Part shown: positions 26,201 through 34,607 of the stretch, in pieces
Numbering within the stretch: position 1 is the stretch's first letter
How the letters are laid out: every line of letters starts with the position of its first letter
Assembly: GCA_947375135.1 (NCBI GenBank)
Contig: CANCER010000026.1
Span: 1 to 50,848 of the forward strand
Direction: 5' to 3'
Length of the DNA: 50,848 bases
From: Comamonadaceae bacterium
Lineage (GTDB): Bacteria; Pseudomonadota; Gammaproteobacteria; Burkholderiales; Burkholderiaceae_C
Notes under the pieces: generated by a model
The model's database searches: none
Told to the model about the DNA's origin: nothing
The model's input: only the letters and a program-made list of their open reading frames with translations
Made by a program: the position numbers and the translations under genes

Positions 26201-26792
26201 CCACCGGCAGCTTCATGCGCGCGGCAAGTTGCACGGCGGCGATCACATGGGCTTCATCCTCCGGGCGGCCGGCGCGCTGCAACTCCAGGTAATAGCGGTG
26301 GGTAAAGATGGCTGCCATCTGCAGCGCCACGTCGTGAGCACGCGCGGTATCGCCCTGCACCAGCGCCTGCCCGACCGGGCCGGCCTGGGCGCCGGAAAGG
26401 GCAATCAGGCCCTCGTTCAGTTCTTTCAACCAGGCCAGCTTGACCACGGCCAGCTGCTTGCCGCCGGTGGTGACCACGTTTTGCGTGTAGGCCCGGGCGA
26501 TCAGCTCGGACATATTCAAATAGCCCTGCTTGTTTTGCACCAGCAGCACCATGCGCGACACCGCCAGCAGGTCGCCGCCCAGGCCCTCCAGCACCACTTC
26601 GGCGCCCAGAATGGGTTTCACGCCCTTGCCGCGGGCTTCCTTGTAGAGCTTGAGCGCCCCGAACAGGTTGGAAAGGTCGGTGATGGCCAGGGCGGGTTGG
26701 CAGTCTTTGGCCGCGGCTTTGACGACTTCGTCAATGCGGCAGGTGGAGTCAACCACGGAAAATTCGGTGTGAAGGCGCAGGTGTACAAACAT
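23226..26792 (-). CDS. dnaE: DNA polymerase III alpha subunit
   Basis: This 1188-aa replicative polymerase has the N-terminal PHP domain (FVHLRLHTEFSVVD) and the palm with GPGRGSGAGSLVAYAL. Catalytic acidic residues lie in PDFDIDF (D407, D409, D411). A helix-hairpin-helix region and a C-terminal OB-fold and tau-binding region follow. The start at 26792 gives the standard MFVHLR beginning; upstream in-frame codons are not conserved. It is alone on its strand, and a 634-bp spacer separates it from the divergent rhodanese gene. Confidence 0.97.
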   Translation of the reverse strand: MFVHLRLHTEFSVVDSTCRIDEVVKAAAKDCQPALAITDLSNLFGALKLYKEARGKGVKPILGAEVVLEGLGGDLLAVSRMVLLVQNKQGYLNMSELIARAYTQNVVTTGGKQLAVVKLAWLKELNEGLIALSGAQAGPVGQALVQGDTARAHDVALQMAAIFTHRYYLELQRAGRPEDEAHVIAAVQLAARMKLPVVATHPIQFTEPDDFEAHEARVCIADGEILGNAKRVRRFTREQYFKSMAEMEALFADIPSAIANTLEIAKRCSLSLVLGKPQLPEFPTPLVDGVRMTPDDYFRYTSHEGLKERMLHLFPKEAEREAAMPEYVERLEFEIGTILKMGFPGYFLIVGDFINWAKKNGCPVGPGRGSGAGSLVAYALKITDLDPIKYKLLFERFLNPERVSMPDFDIDFCQTNRNLVIDYVKDKYGKDAVSQIATFGTMAARGVVRDVGRVLDMSYTFCDGISKLIPNKPGTSVTLQLPPTDGKKNDKYVYASEAEPILAEREAKEEDVKTLLELARKLEGLTRNIGMHAGGVLIAPGKLTDFCPLYQQPGSESAVSQYDKDDVEAIGLVKFDFLGLATLTILEIAREFIIKRHPGQENFAYENLPLDDAKVYRLFQEGTTEAVFQFESSGMQRMLRDAKPTRLEDLIALNALYRPGPMDLIPSFVARKHGREVIEYPHPLVADMLSETYGIMVYQEQVMQTAQILGGYSLGGADMLRRAMGKKKAEEMAEHRAIFRAGAAKKDISEQKADEVFDLMEKFAGYGFNKSHAAAYSLLAYHTAWIKVHYTAEFFCANMTVEMDDTDKLKVLFQDAEKMGLSFEPPNVNRGFHRFEPISDKQIRYGLGAVKGTGQQAIEAIVAAREGRGPTAEAGPFTSLFDFARRVERGRINKRCVEALIKAGAFDTLQLNRASLVASIDLAFDFASASVANANQCGLFDMGDDDHGSSTQEPDLVEVTPWGVKERLTFEKTAIGFYLSGHLFDEVETEVRKFAKRPIEELLDTREPQLLAGIVNDLRVINGQRGKLGLFKLDDKSATIEARADEALLNAHKNLLKDDELIIVMGKAQPDRFSGGMQFTIQQIWSLEQARCRFGKYLRVTVNGRAPDIARLVKEFPAQREQSEQGELVRGLGIRLQLARTVEEPVDGCKGAEVVLALGEDAKFYPTDAALASWRAQADQGRAVIAYD

Positions 26793-27426
26793 CTGTTGAT
26801 TGTAGGTTTGTGAGGGGTTCACTGCCGTGGTGGTGTGGTTCCCTGCGGGGCTTTTGTAGCCCCCCCTATCCCCCAGCCCCTTTCACCCCCGCCGGGGCGA
26901 AAGGGGAGCCAGTGCGGACAGCCGATTTGGCTGCTTCGCGCCGGTTGCGGAATTACCGGCGGGAGGTTGCCACTGCTGTTGTGTGCCCACAGCTCCGGGC
27001 TGCAATTTCGAGCGCCGGGCGGCGGGCCTGGGTTGGGTTTGGCCTTTGTACGTGGGCATCGCAAAAGGCCAAGGTTGTGGGCGTCAGTGTCACCGGGTTA
27101 TCCCCAGGTCGGCGCACCAACCGCCACCCCTGGGATGGTGGATCGGGTGTCCGGGCGTCGGCCCCATTCGCCGTTGCCACAGAGCGGGCGCACCAGCAGC
27201 CTGGTTAACGAAACCAAGTCGGCGAACCGCAACCAGCCGCCGGCGAGCGTGGGCCAGAGAACGGATACCCGGTCCGCCAGCCCCGCCCACACGCTAGGAC
27301 AGCCATGGCGCCGGCACGCCCACACGCTTGCGCCGAAAATCCAACACCACCACCCACACCGCAAAGTCATTCGCCAGTCCACGAAGCACGAATGACCAGC
27401 ACAGACAACTCCGTAAAATCAACAGC
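26793..27426. other. 634-bp intergenic region with GC hairpins, no gene recognised
   Basis: The spacer between divergent dnaE and the rhodanese gene holds two strong inverted repeats. One is GGGGCT/AGCCCC at 26847-26863. The other is CCCCTTTC-A-CCCC paired with GGGG-C-GAAAGGGG at 26877-26906 (one mismatch). Open frames on both strands here are compositionally poor and match nothing I know. It may be a dispersed repeat element. Confidence 0.5.
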
Positions 27427-28176
27427 GTGAACTCCATCCTCAACATCTCCACCTACAAATTCGTCCCCCTGCCCGATGCCGCTGCGCTGCGCGAACGGCT
27501 GCTGCAACGCGCCAACGCCCTGCACCTCAAGGGCACCATCCTGCTGGCGGAGGAAGGCATCAACCTGTTTCTGGCCGGGCCCGAATGGTATGTACGCGGC
27601 TTTGTCGCGCAGTTGCACGGCGACGCGCGCTTTGCTGACATAGCTCCCAAAGAAAGCTGGTCTGACACACAGCCCTTCAAGAAAATGCTGTGCAAGGTCA
27701 AGCGCGAAATAATCCGCATGGACCACCCCACCATCCAGCCCGCGCGCGGCCGCGCTCCCGCCGTGGCACCCGCTACCGTCAAGCGCTGGCTGGACCAGGG
27801 CCATGACGACAATGGCCGCCCGGTGGTGACGCTGGACACGCGCAACGACTATGAGGTAGACGCCGGCACATTCAACGGCGCGATCGACTGGCGCCTGACC
27901 AAGTTCACCGAGTTTCCACAGGCCGTACGCGACCATAAAGCGGAGTTGGAAGACAAGACCGTGGTGAGCTTCTGCACCGGCGGCATCCGCTGCGAAAAGG
28001 CTGCCATCCTGATGCACGAACTGGGTCTGGAGCATGTCTACCAGATAGAAGGCGGCATCCTGAAATACTTTGAGGAAGTGGGCGGCGCCCACTACAGCGG
28101 CGGCTGCTTTGTGTTTGACGAGCGGCGTGCGGTGGACGCAGAACTCAAGGCGGCGCCCGAGCTGGTGCACAGCTAA
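27427..28176 (+). CDS. trhO: tRNA uridine hydroxylase of the rhodanese family (TrhO/YceA)
   Basis: This is a 249-aa protein with an N-terminal acylphosphatase-like part (LHLKGTILLAEEGINLFLAG) and a C-terminal rhodanese domain. The active-site loop is C183-T-G-G-I-R with a second Cys at 189. Family members hydroxylate uridine 34 of tRNAs to ho5U using oxygen. It starts at a GTG (27427); an ATG 35 bp upstream is in another frame and soon stops. It is slightly shorter than E. coli YceA (350 aa) at the C-terminus. Confidence 0.93.
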   Translation: MNSILNISTYKFVPLPDAAALRERLLQRANALHLKGTILLAEEGINLFLAGPEWYVRGFVAQLHGDARFADIAPKESWSDTQPFKKMLCKVKREIIRMDHPTIQPARGRAPAVAPATVKRWLDQGHDDNGRPVVTLDTRNDYEVDAGTFNGAIDWRLTKFTEFPQAVRDHKAELEDKTVVSFCTGGIRCEKAAILMHELGLEHVYQIEGGILKYFEEVGGAHYSGGCFVFDERRAVDAELKAAPELVHS

Positions 28177-28443
28177 GCAGTTACCTTGCGCCTGACTTGC
28201 CGGCGCGGCCCCGGTGCGTGCAGCAGCCCATGCCACATGCTCTCCATCGTGCATACAAAGCATTCAATTTCTTTCGTTTCGTAAGCCCTTCCGCGCCCGC
28301 CACTGCGTGCCGATTGCGCAGGTCCCTTACACAAAATTACAGCGCGCCAGCAGGTGACCTTATGCTGTGCAAAGACAGTAAATTCATTGGCCGGAAGGCG
28401 CATAAATACCGCGACCGTGCGCTGCCACAACAAGGGTTGAACG

Positions 28444-30861
28444 ATGCAAAACAACAACCTGATCTGGGCCCTGGCCCTCGGCATGACCCTGCTGCCTGGT
28501 TTGGCGGCGATCCTGGCATACAGGCGCTTGCGTCTGAGCAGTCACGCGTCCGACGACGCCCTGCGCCGCACCCGCGCCCTGCTGCAATGTGCGCTGGACA
28601 CGGCACACGCAGGTTCCTGGCGCATGGACCTGACACGCCCCGCGCCGCAACTGGAATTGTCAAAATATGCGCAGCGCATTTATGGCCTCGGTGCCAACTC
28701 GGTCACATGGCCCGCACAGCAATGGCTATCGCACCTACCGGTAAACGCCGACGCCACCACGAACGCGAGCGCACAGGAAGCGCTGCAATGCCTGCTGGCG
28801 GGTAATTCCTTGGTCTACGACACCACCTACCCGTTCCAACGGCCGGCCGATGGCCGGCAGCTGTGGCTGCGCGACTACGGACAGATCAGGCGTGATACCG
28901 CCGGACGGCCGCTGGAACTGCTGGGCCAGGTGATCGACATCACCGCACAAAAGCAGCAAGACGCGGCCTTGTACCGCAGCACGTCCGCGCTGCAGCAGGC
29001 CCTGGAAATTACCCGATCGGGCGAATGGAGTGTGGACTTCCTGAAGGACAAAGAGTCATTGCACCTGTCCAGACAGGCGCAGGCGGTCCTGGGCTTGGAC
29101 CTGCACCCGAACCAACACTACAGCTTGCAGGAAATGCGCAACAACCGTGCTGCGGCAGGCTACCCGGAGTGCATCGCGGAAGTGGCGCGGCAGTATGAAG
29201 CGGTGCACTCCGGCGCAGCCGATGTTTTCAACACGGTTTCTGCCTGGCGCCGGCCCGACAATGGCGCCATTGTCTGGACGCAAACCACAGCCCAGGTGCG
29301 GCGCGATGCGCAGGGCCGCTTGGTCGAATTGGTCGGCGTGATGCGGGATGTGACCCAGGAAAAAGAGTACGAATTGCAGTTAGTGCGGGCCCGGGAAACG
29401 GTGGAAAGCGCCGTGCGTACCCAGCGCGACTTCCTGGCCAATATGAGCCATGAACTGCGAACGCCCTTGAATGCCGTCATGGGCCTCGCCGTCCTGGCGT
29501 TGAAAGGCACCAAGGACACCACGCAGCAACAGTACCTGAAGAAAATCAGACAATCCGCCCAGCACCTGCTGAATGCGCTCACCGACATACTGGATTTTTC
29601 CGCCATACAGTCGGGCAAACTGGCCATGGAGCCAACCACGTTCCATTTGCAAGGCCTGCTGGACAAGGTACTCGATGCCGTGCGCGAAACAGCCGCTCAA
29701 AAAGGCCTTGCCCTGCTGTGCCGGATGGACCCTGACCTCGGCCGCACGCTGGTGGGTGACCCGCTGCGTATCGCGCAAATTCTCATTCATTACGCCAACA
29801 ATGCCGTGAAATTCACCGACGCCGGCGATATCCACATCACTGCCAGCATGCGCGCCACCACGGACACGCAGGTGGACATCCGCTTTGCAGTCACCGATAC
29901 CGGCATTGGCCTGCGGCAGGAGCAGATCAGCCGCCTGTTTACCAGCTTCACGCAGGCCGACAGTTCCAGCACCCGGCGCCATGGCGGCAACGGGCTGGGG
30001 CTGGCCATCTGCAAAAAGCTGGCCGAAGCCATGGGCGGTTCTGTGGGCGTGCACAGCGCATACGGGAGCGGCTCCACCTTCATTTTTGATGTCAGCCTGG
30101 GGCTTGCGTCCCCGCATCCTGCGGCGCCGCAAGTCCAAGCCATCCGCATGGCCCCGCATGTGGCCGAGGCCGATCCCATGCCCGGGCAGTTGCGTCCGCT
30201 CTGGGGCGCACGGCTGCTGCCGTTCAGCGCCCCGGACAACGCCGCTCAGGTGCTGCCCGCGCTGCGCACCATTGACGGCCTGGATGTGGATGTGGGTTTG
30301 CTGTGCGCCAACCATAAGCCGGCGTTCTACGTCAACATGGTCCGTAAATTCGTCAGTTCCCAAGCCAAGGCCATCGCCACCCTCCGTCTGGCCCTGCAAG
30401 CCAAGGATGCCAGCAAGGCCGAGCGTGTGGCGCGCACGCTCAAAGGACTTTCCGGAACTCTGGGCGCATCGTCGCTGCAGTCCAGCGCGGGCGCGCTGGA
30501 AAACGCTTTGAGCACGCGTGCGGCGTCAGACACACAACGCGCCATCGCCCATACCGAAGTGGTGCTGGACCGCTTGATCCAATCCCTGCAATCCGTTCCG
30601 GGCTTGATTGCCCGTGCGCCCCAAGCGGCGCAGGCGCTCTCCGACACACAGCGCGACGCCACCCGGCGCACACTGGAACAGATTCAGGTGCTGCTGCAAC
30701 AAAGCGATGCCGGCGTGCTGTATGTCTGGCAAAACCATGCCGCTGCGCTGCATGCCATGCTGACCAACGCAGCCGACATAGAAACCGCCATCCACCACTT
30801 CGATTTCGACATTGCACTGCAGTTGATCGAGAACAACGCGAAGGCCTGGGCCACTTCGTAG
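28444..30861 (+). CDS. PAS-domain hybrid-type sensor histidine kinase with altered HPt domain
   Basis: This 805-aa protein has an N-terminal membrane helix (residues 7-26) and two PAS/PAC domains (about 45-160 and 175-305). HisKA contains the phospho-acceptor H336 in NMSHELRTPLN, and HATPase at about 440-555 contains N-box YANNAVKF, DTGIGL and GNGLGLAI. The C-terminal part (about 615-700) aligns with HPt domains, but the expected AHTLKG reads A-R664-T-L-K-G. No receiver domain lies between HATPase and HPt. Kinase activity should be intact; relay through its own HPt should not. No response regulator is adjacent. The 267-bp gap upstream shows no gene. Confidence 0.9.
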   Translation: MQNNNLIWALALGMTLLPGLAAILAYRRLRLSSHASDDALRRTRALLQCALDTAHAGSWRMDLTRPAPQLELSKYAQRIYGLGANSVTWPAQQWLSHLPVNADATTNASAQEALQCLLAGNSLVYDTTYPFQRPADGRQLWLRDYGQIRRDTAGRPLELLGQVIDITAQKQQDAALYRSTSALQQALEITRSGEWSVDFLKDKESLHLSRQAQAVLGLDLHPNQHYSLQEMRNNRAAAGYPECIAEVARQYEAVHSGAADVFNTVSAWRRPDNGAIVWTQTTAQVRRDAQGRLVELVGVMRDVTQEKEYELQLVRARETVESAVRTQRDFLANMSHELRTPLNAVMGLAVLALKGTKDTTQQQYLKKIRQSAQHLLNALTDILDFSAIQSGKLAMEPTTFHLQGLLDKVLDAVRETAAQKGLALLCRMDPDLGRTLVGDPLRIAQILIHYANNAVKFTDAGDIHITASMRATTDTQVDIRFAVTDTGIGLRQEQISRLFTSFTQADSSSTRRHGGNGLGLAICKKLAEAMGGSVGVHSAYGSGSTFIFDVSLGLASPHPAAPQVQAIRMAPHVAEADPMPGQLRPLWGARLLPFSAPDNAAQVLPALRTIDGLDVDVGLLCANHKPAFYVNMVRKFVSSQAKAIATLRLALQAKDASKAERVARTLKGLSGTLGASSLQSSAGALENALSTRAASDTQRAIAHTEVVLDRLIQSLQSVPGLIARAPQAAQALSDTQRDATRRTLEQIQVLLQQSDAGVLYVWQNHAAALHAMLTNAADIETAIHHFDFDIALQLIENNAKAWATS

Positions 30862-30968
30862 ATGACCCATCCGGCCGGCCGGGCCGTCCAACCAACGCCA
30901 AGGCGGCAAAGGCCATGCCCCGGCGCAAGGTGCATGGCAGGTGCTGCGCAGAGGCGCCTCACAAGGTG

Positions 30969-32513
30969 CTATCGAACCGGGTGAATGACCTTGCTGCTGG
31001 GCTCGGCCTCGTTTTCCACCCACCAGTTCACCCACAGACGCTGCGCCGGGTCGTCCATGGCGTCAGGCTCAAGGGTCAGAAAATTGCGTGCACCGATGAT
31101 GCGGCGCGAGGTCGTGGGGAACTCGTACATGGCGGCTGTAATGCCCCGGTCTACCGTCTCCACCTGCAAACAGGCCTGCTCCAGAAAATAGCGCGCCATG
31201 GCCACGGACGGCGTATGCACGATACCGCTGCTGGTGACCTGGTTGATCACCTGGGCATTGCTGTCGGCACGGTCGCGCCGCGACTCCAGCACACCGACGG
31301 CCGCCACATGCACATCGCCGCTGACGACGGTGACGCGGCAGGACTGGTCCTTGCTACAGGCAAACAACCGGTGAATCAGCCGCAAGCGCTCGGCACGGTG
31401 TGCGGCACTGGTCCAGTGGTCCCGCAGGTCGTCTTCGAGTTCCTGCTGCCCGGGCAACACGCCCAGCATCTTTTCCAACAACTCGAAGCTGGGATGCACC
31501 ACCGGAATGCTGCTCATCAGCACCAGATGCCGCATGTCCTTTTGCGCATCCAGCCACTGGTAAGCCGCCGTCCAACTGGCCTCGCTCATGACCTGTGCGC
31601 TTTGCAGGTTGCCGGCACGCTTGCGCTCCGGGCTGCGCTCGCTGCGCATGTCCAGCGCCAGCAAGCCCACCGGCCCCATGCGGTACCCGGCTGTGAAGGC
31701 CCCTTGCCCCGCCAAGGTGGATGGCAGCGGCGTGCCCACCAGGCTCTGCCGCTGAAACACGGCAAAACAGGTTTTGGCAATGGCAAACACGCCCTGGTAA
31801 ACCGGGCAGTCATGGTCTTCCAGCGGGTAGGAGCCCCAGCCGTCAAAAATATCGTGGTCGTCCCACATCATCACGCCGGGCAGGCTGGCCAGGGTCTGCG
31901 CCACTTCCAGCTGTGACCACTTGGTGAGGTAGAGGTTTTCAAAAAATGCAGTCACCTGTGTCTGCATGGCCGCAGACCATGGGGTTTTGCGCCGCTGGTC
32001 GCGCGGCAGTTGGCTCCAGGCGGCGATGTCCGGGCAGGTAGGGTCTTGCCAAAAGGTGTCGGTGTACACCTGGTCACCGCCCAGCATCAGCACATGGTAG
32101 GGGCCGAAGCTGCGTCCGTTGATGCGCTCACGCCCCAGGTGCAAATTCATCAACCGGGTCCACAAGGCGTTCTTGTCGACCACGCCCTTCATCAGCGAGG
32201 GGCTGGAAAACCCATTGCAAGACGCATAGGCCATGCGCGGCGATTCGCCGGCCGCCGGCACATGGATCGCGTTGCTTTTGCCATCCACGCTGTAGGTGAC
32301 GCGCTGCGGCGCGGCGCCTTGCAGCACGGACAATGCCGCGCGCCACACACTGGCGCCGCTTTGCAGCGTGCACAGCAGCGTCAAAGGTGCTGCCAACGCG
32401 GTGCATTGCAGCTTGGGTGCTGCCGCAGCGTCAGTCACCACCAGCACGCTGACGCACCAGCGATTGGCTTGTATGCCGAGGAATTGGAGAACCGGGCCGA
32501 GCAGGATTGCCAT
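30969..32513 (-). CDS. PhoD-like alkaline phosphatase family protein
   Basis: This 514-aa metallophosphatase-like protein shows VLMLGGDQVYTD, a WDDHDIFDGWG motif (metal and phosphate ligands) and VVSGDVHVAAVG near the C-terminus, all typical of PhoD-like enzymes. No signal peptide is evident, which is unusual for the secreted PhoD group but common in cytoplasmic homologues. Start codons at 32513 or 32540 are both possible; 32513 begins MAILLGPVL. The gene is single and convergent with the sensor kinase. Confidence 0.85.
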   Translation of the reverse strand: MAILLGPVLQFLGIQANRWCVSVLVVTDAAAAPKLQCTALAAPLTLLCTLQSGASVWRAALSVLQGAAPQRVTYSVDGKSNAIHVPAAGESPRMAYASCNGFSSPSLMKGVVDKNALWTRLMNLHLGRERINGRSFGPYHVLMLGGDQVYTDTFWQDPTCPDIAAWSQLPRDQRRKTPWSAAMQTQVTAFFENLYLTKWSQLEVAQTLASLPGVMMWDDHDIFDGWGSYPLEDHDCPVYQGVFAIAKTCFAVFQRQSLVGTPLPSTLAGQGAFTAGYRMGPVGLLALDMRSERSPERKRAGNLQSAQVMSEASWTAAYQWLDAQKDMRHLVLMSSIPVVHPSFELLEKMLGVLPGQQELEDDLRDHWTSAAHRAERLRLIHRLFACSKDQSCRVTVVSGDVHVAAVGVLESRRDRADSNAQVINQVTSSGIVHTPSVAMARYFLEQACLQVETVDRGITAAMYEFPTTSRRIIGARNFLTLEPDAMDDPAQRLWVNWWVENEAEPSSKVIHPVR

Positions 32514-32719
32514 GGAATGCACACTGTCCTTTGTTGTCATGGGAGCAAGCCTAGTGCGCGAACAAACAGCACAAATTGCAATCAATCAAAAAATAAAGAG
32601 TTTTTAAAATTATTTTTAACAGCAGCGACAGCCAACATCGCCGAGTGCATAAACTGATGCGTGGCGCAGGACAGTGCTAGTCTGTTGCCACCCATTCTTT
32701 TGACCCAGAGGACCCCTTC

Positions 32720-33151
32720 ATGAAACGCCTGATCCCTGCTCTCGTCCTGGCCACTGCCCTGTGCGCCCCGGCGCTGGCACAAAGCACCAAAGCCAGCGAA
32801 GCGTCCGGCTTGGCTGCTACCAGCATCCTGGCCTCGCCCGTCCTTTCCGTAGAGGGCAAGCCGCTCGAGGCCTCCACTGCGTTGGGGCTGGGTGGCGTGT
32901 TTATGGTGGTAGCCGTGGCAGAGGGGGCCGGTGAGGCCGTCTCACTGAGCATCCGGGGCGTGGAGGCCGGCAGCACCTTCATCGTCAAGGCCTCTACGGC
33001 CGCCGTAAAAGCCTCGGCTGTGGTGGTTGGCAGCAGTCTGCGTGTGGTCGCAGAGTCCACTGGCTACGCGCTGATGGCATCCGGGCAATTGCTGGCCTTC
33101 ATACCCAACGCCATCGGCCAGGCGCTGCTCTACCAGGCGCAGGTGAAGTAG
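32720..33151 (+). CDS. Secreted hypothetical protein, partner of DUF2145
   Basis: This 143-aa protein has a clear signal peptide (MKRLIPALVLATALCAPALAQ). The mature part is small, Ala/Ser/Val-rich and strongly hydrophobic-repetitive (for example VAVAEGAGEAVSLS and VKASTAAVKASAVVVG). It abuts the DUF2145 gene with no gap, so the two are surely one operon. I do not recognise the family. The mature protein is likely periplasmic or outer-surface. Confidence 0.85.
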   Translation: MKRLIPALVLATALCAPALAQSTKASEASGLAATSILASPVLSVEGKPLEASTALGLGGVFMVVAVAEGAGEAVSLSIRGVEAGSTFIVKASTAAVKASAVVVGSSLRVVAESTGYALMASGQLLAFIPNAIGQALLYQAQVK

Positions 33152-33958
33152 ATGCGTGCCGCGCTGCGAAGCATGGGCGCACTGGTGCTGTGCGCTGGGC
33201 TGGCCGGGTCCGCACTGGCGGGTACGGCCTGCTCGGACGCGCCACCCAAGCCGGCATCCGTTCAACAGGCCTTCCAAGCAGCCTACAGAATGCACCAGCG
33301 ACTGGAAGTGCTGCAGCCCCGGATTGCGCTGATAGGCCGCGTGGGACAGGACCTGTCCAAATACGGTCTGCGCTATTCGCACATCGCCTTTGTACAAAAG
33401 GACGCAGCCAGCGGGCAGTGGCGCACCACCCATTTGCTCAACGCCTGCAACAGCAACCAGTCTGCGTTGTGGCAGGAGGGGCTGGCCAACTTCTTCCTGG
33501 ACGATCTGTTCGCTTATGAAGCGCTATTGATCATTCCATCCGCTGCCATCCAGGAAAAATTGCAGGCTATCGTGGGCAACAACGAGCGCATCAAGTCCAT
33601 GCACCAGCCGCTGTACAACATGCTGGCGTATCCGTTCTCGGAGAAGTACGAGAACTCAAACCAATGGGCCTTGGAGTTGTTTGCCATGGCCCTGTCGCAG
33701 CAGGCAGGCATCAACCCGCCGGTCACCACCCGCCAACAGGCCCAGCAATGGCTCAAGCTCACCAACTACGTGCCCAGCACACTCAAGCTGAACGCCTTGA
33801 CAAGGCTGGGTGCGCGCGTGTTCAAGGCCAATGTAACTTTTGACGACCACCCTGATGCGCGCAGATTTGCCGACCTGATCGATACCGTGACAGTGGAATC
33901 CATAGCCACCTACATCAAGCAAGTGGACGGCGCCAGCACCAGCGAAGTGATCCGTTAA
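33152..33958 (+). CDS. DUF2145 family secreted protein
   Basis: This 268-aa protein has a signal peptide (GALVLCAGLAGSALA) ending before Cys/Asp-rich ACSDAPPKP. The body has DLSKYGLRYSHIAFV and WRTTHLLN, which I recall as DUF2145 features; function is unknown. It begins immediately after the upstream secreted gene stop. The two probably act together in the periplasm. The H-I-A-F region could be catalytic (a peptidase-like fold has been suggested for similar domains), but I do not claim it. Confidence 0.85.
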   Translation: MRAALRSMGALVLCAGLAGSALAGTACSDAPPKPASVQQAFQAAYRMHQRLEVLQPRIALIGRVGQDLSKYGLRYSHIAFVQKDAASGQWRTTHLLNACNSNQSALWQEGLANFFLDDLFAYEALLIIPSAAIQEKLQAIVGNNERIKSMHQPLYNMLAYPFSEKYENSNQWALELFAMALSQQAGINPPVTTRQQAQQWLKLTNYVPSTLKLNALTRLGARVFKANVTFDDHPDARRFADLIDTVTVESIATYIKQVDGASTSEVIR

Positions 33959-33968
33959 TCGGTAAAAC

Positions 33969-34523
33969 TCAGCCGCTGAACTTGGCTGCCAGCGCGGCAA
34001 TGCGCTGGCCAAACAAACGACCGGTTTCCAGATCCCCGGCATTCATTTCATCGGCACCGGAGTCGCCGGGCGTCTGGGCCATGGGGCCGGCGCTGGAGGC
34101 CAGGTAATTGAGGTCGCTGCGCTGCGAGGCCTTGGTGTTGTTGTAATTGATGCCGGTGCCAGCCCACACGCCGCCATGTTGCATGGCCAGGGTCATGAAG
34201 TAGTGGATGGTGCTGTGCTTGTCGCCGTTCATATTGGCGCTGGCGGTAAAGCCCCCGAATATCTTGTCTTTCCAGGCTTGGGTGTACCAGGGCTTGGAAG
34301 TGGCATCGGCAAACTTCTTGAACTGCCAGCTCACCGAGCCCATGTAGGTGGGCGAGCCGAAGACGATGGCATCGGCCTCGGCCAGGGTCTCCCAGCCGCC
34401 CTCGGGGAGGTTGCCGTCGGCATCAATGGCGATCAGGTCGGCGCCGGCGCCGCTGGCCACCGATTGCGCCAGGCGCTGGGTGTGACCGTATCCGGAATGA
34501 AAAACCACTGCTACTTTTGCCAT
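33969..34523 (-). CDS. Flavodoxin-like NAD(P)H:quinone oxidoreductase (WrbA family)
   Basis: This 184-aa protein starts MAKVAVVFHSGYGHTQRLAQ, the FMN-binding loop. It continues with FGSPTYMGSVSWQFKKFAD and a C-terminal GADEMNAGDLETGRLFGQR, consistent with flavodoxin/NADPH-dependent FMN reductases. A GAGGAG site precedes ATG 34523. It sits downstream of a pirin gene on the same strand, and both lie opposite a LysR regulator that may control them. The physiological role is probably quinone or thiol redox defence. Confidence 0.87.
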   Translation of the reverse strand: MAKVAVVFHSGYGHTQRLAQSVASGAGADLIAIDADGNLPEGGWETLAEADAIVFGSPTYMGSVSWQFKKFADATSKPWYTQAWKDKIFGGFTASANMNGDKHSTIHYFMTLAMQHGGVWAGTGINYNNTKASQRSDLNYLASSAGPMAQTPGDSGADEMNAGDLETGRLFGQRIAALAAKFSG

Positions 34524-34607
34524 CACAACACTCCTCAATAAAACAGATAAACAGGCCCACGGACGGTGGGGAGTCGACAGAAAGAACGGACGGTTGATTT
34601 TGTTGAA

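Noticed and set aside
26810..27395. Open frames in the spacer upstream of dnaE
   Set aside because: They overlap in several frames, lie in hairpin-rich DNA and lack any domain.
28197..28443. Small open frames in the gap before the sensor kinase
   Set aside because: No ribosome sites, biased composition and no recognisable protein features.
34556..34570. Terminator after the pirin gene (CCCAC/GTGGG)
   Set aside because: A five-base stem is too short and the two genes may be co-transcribed.
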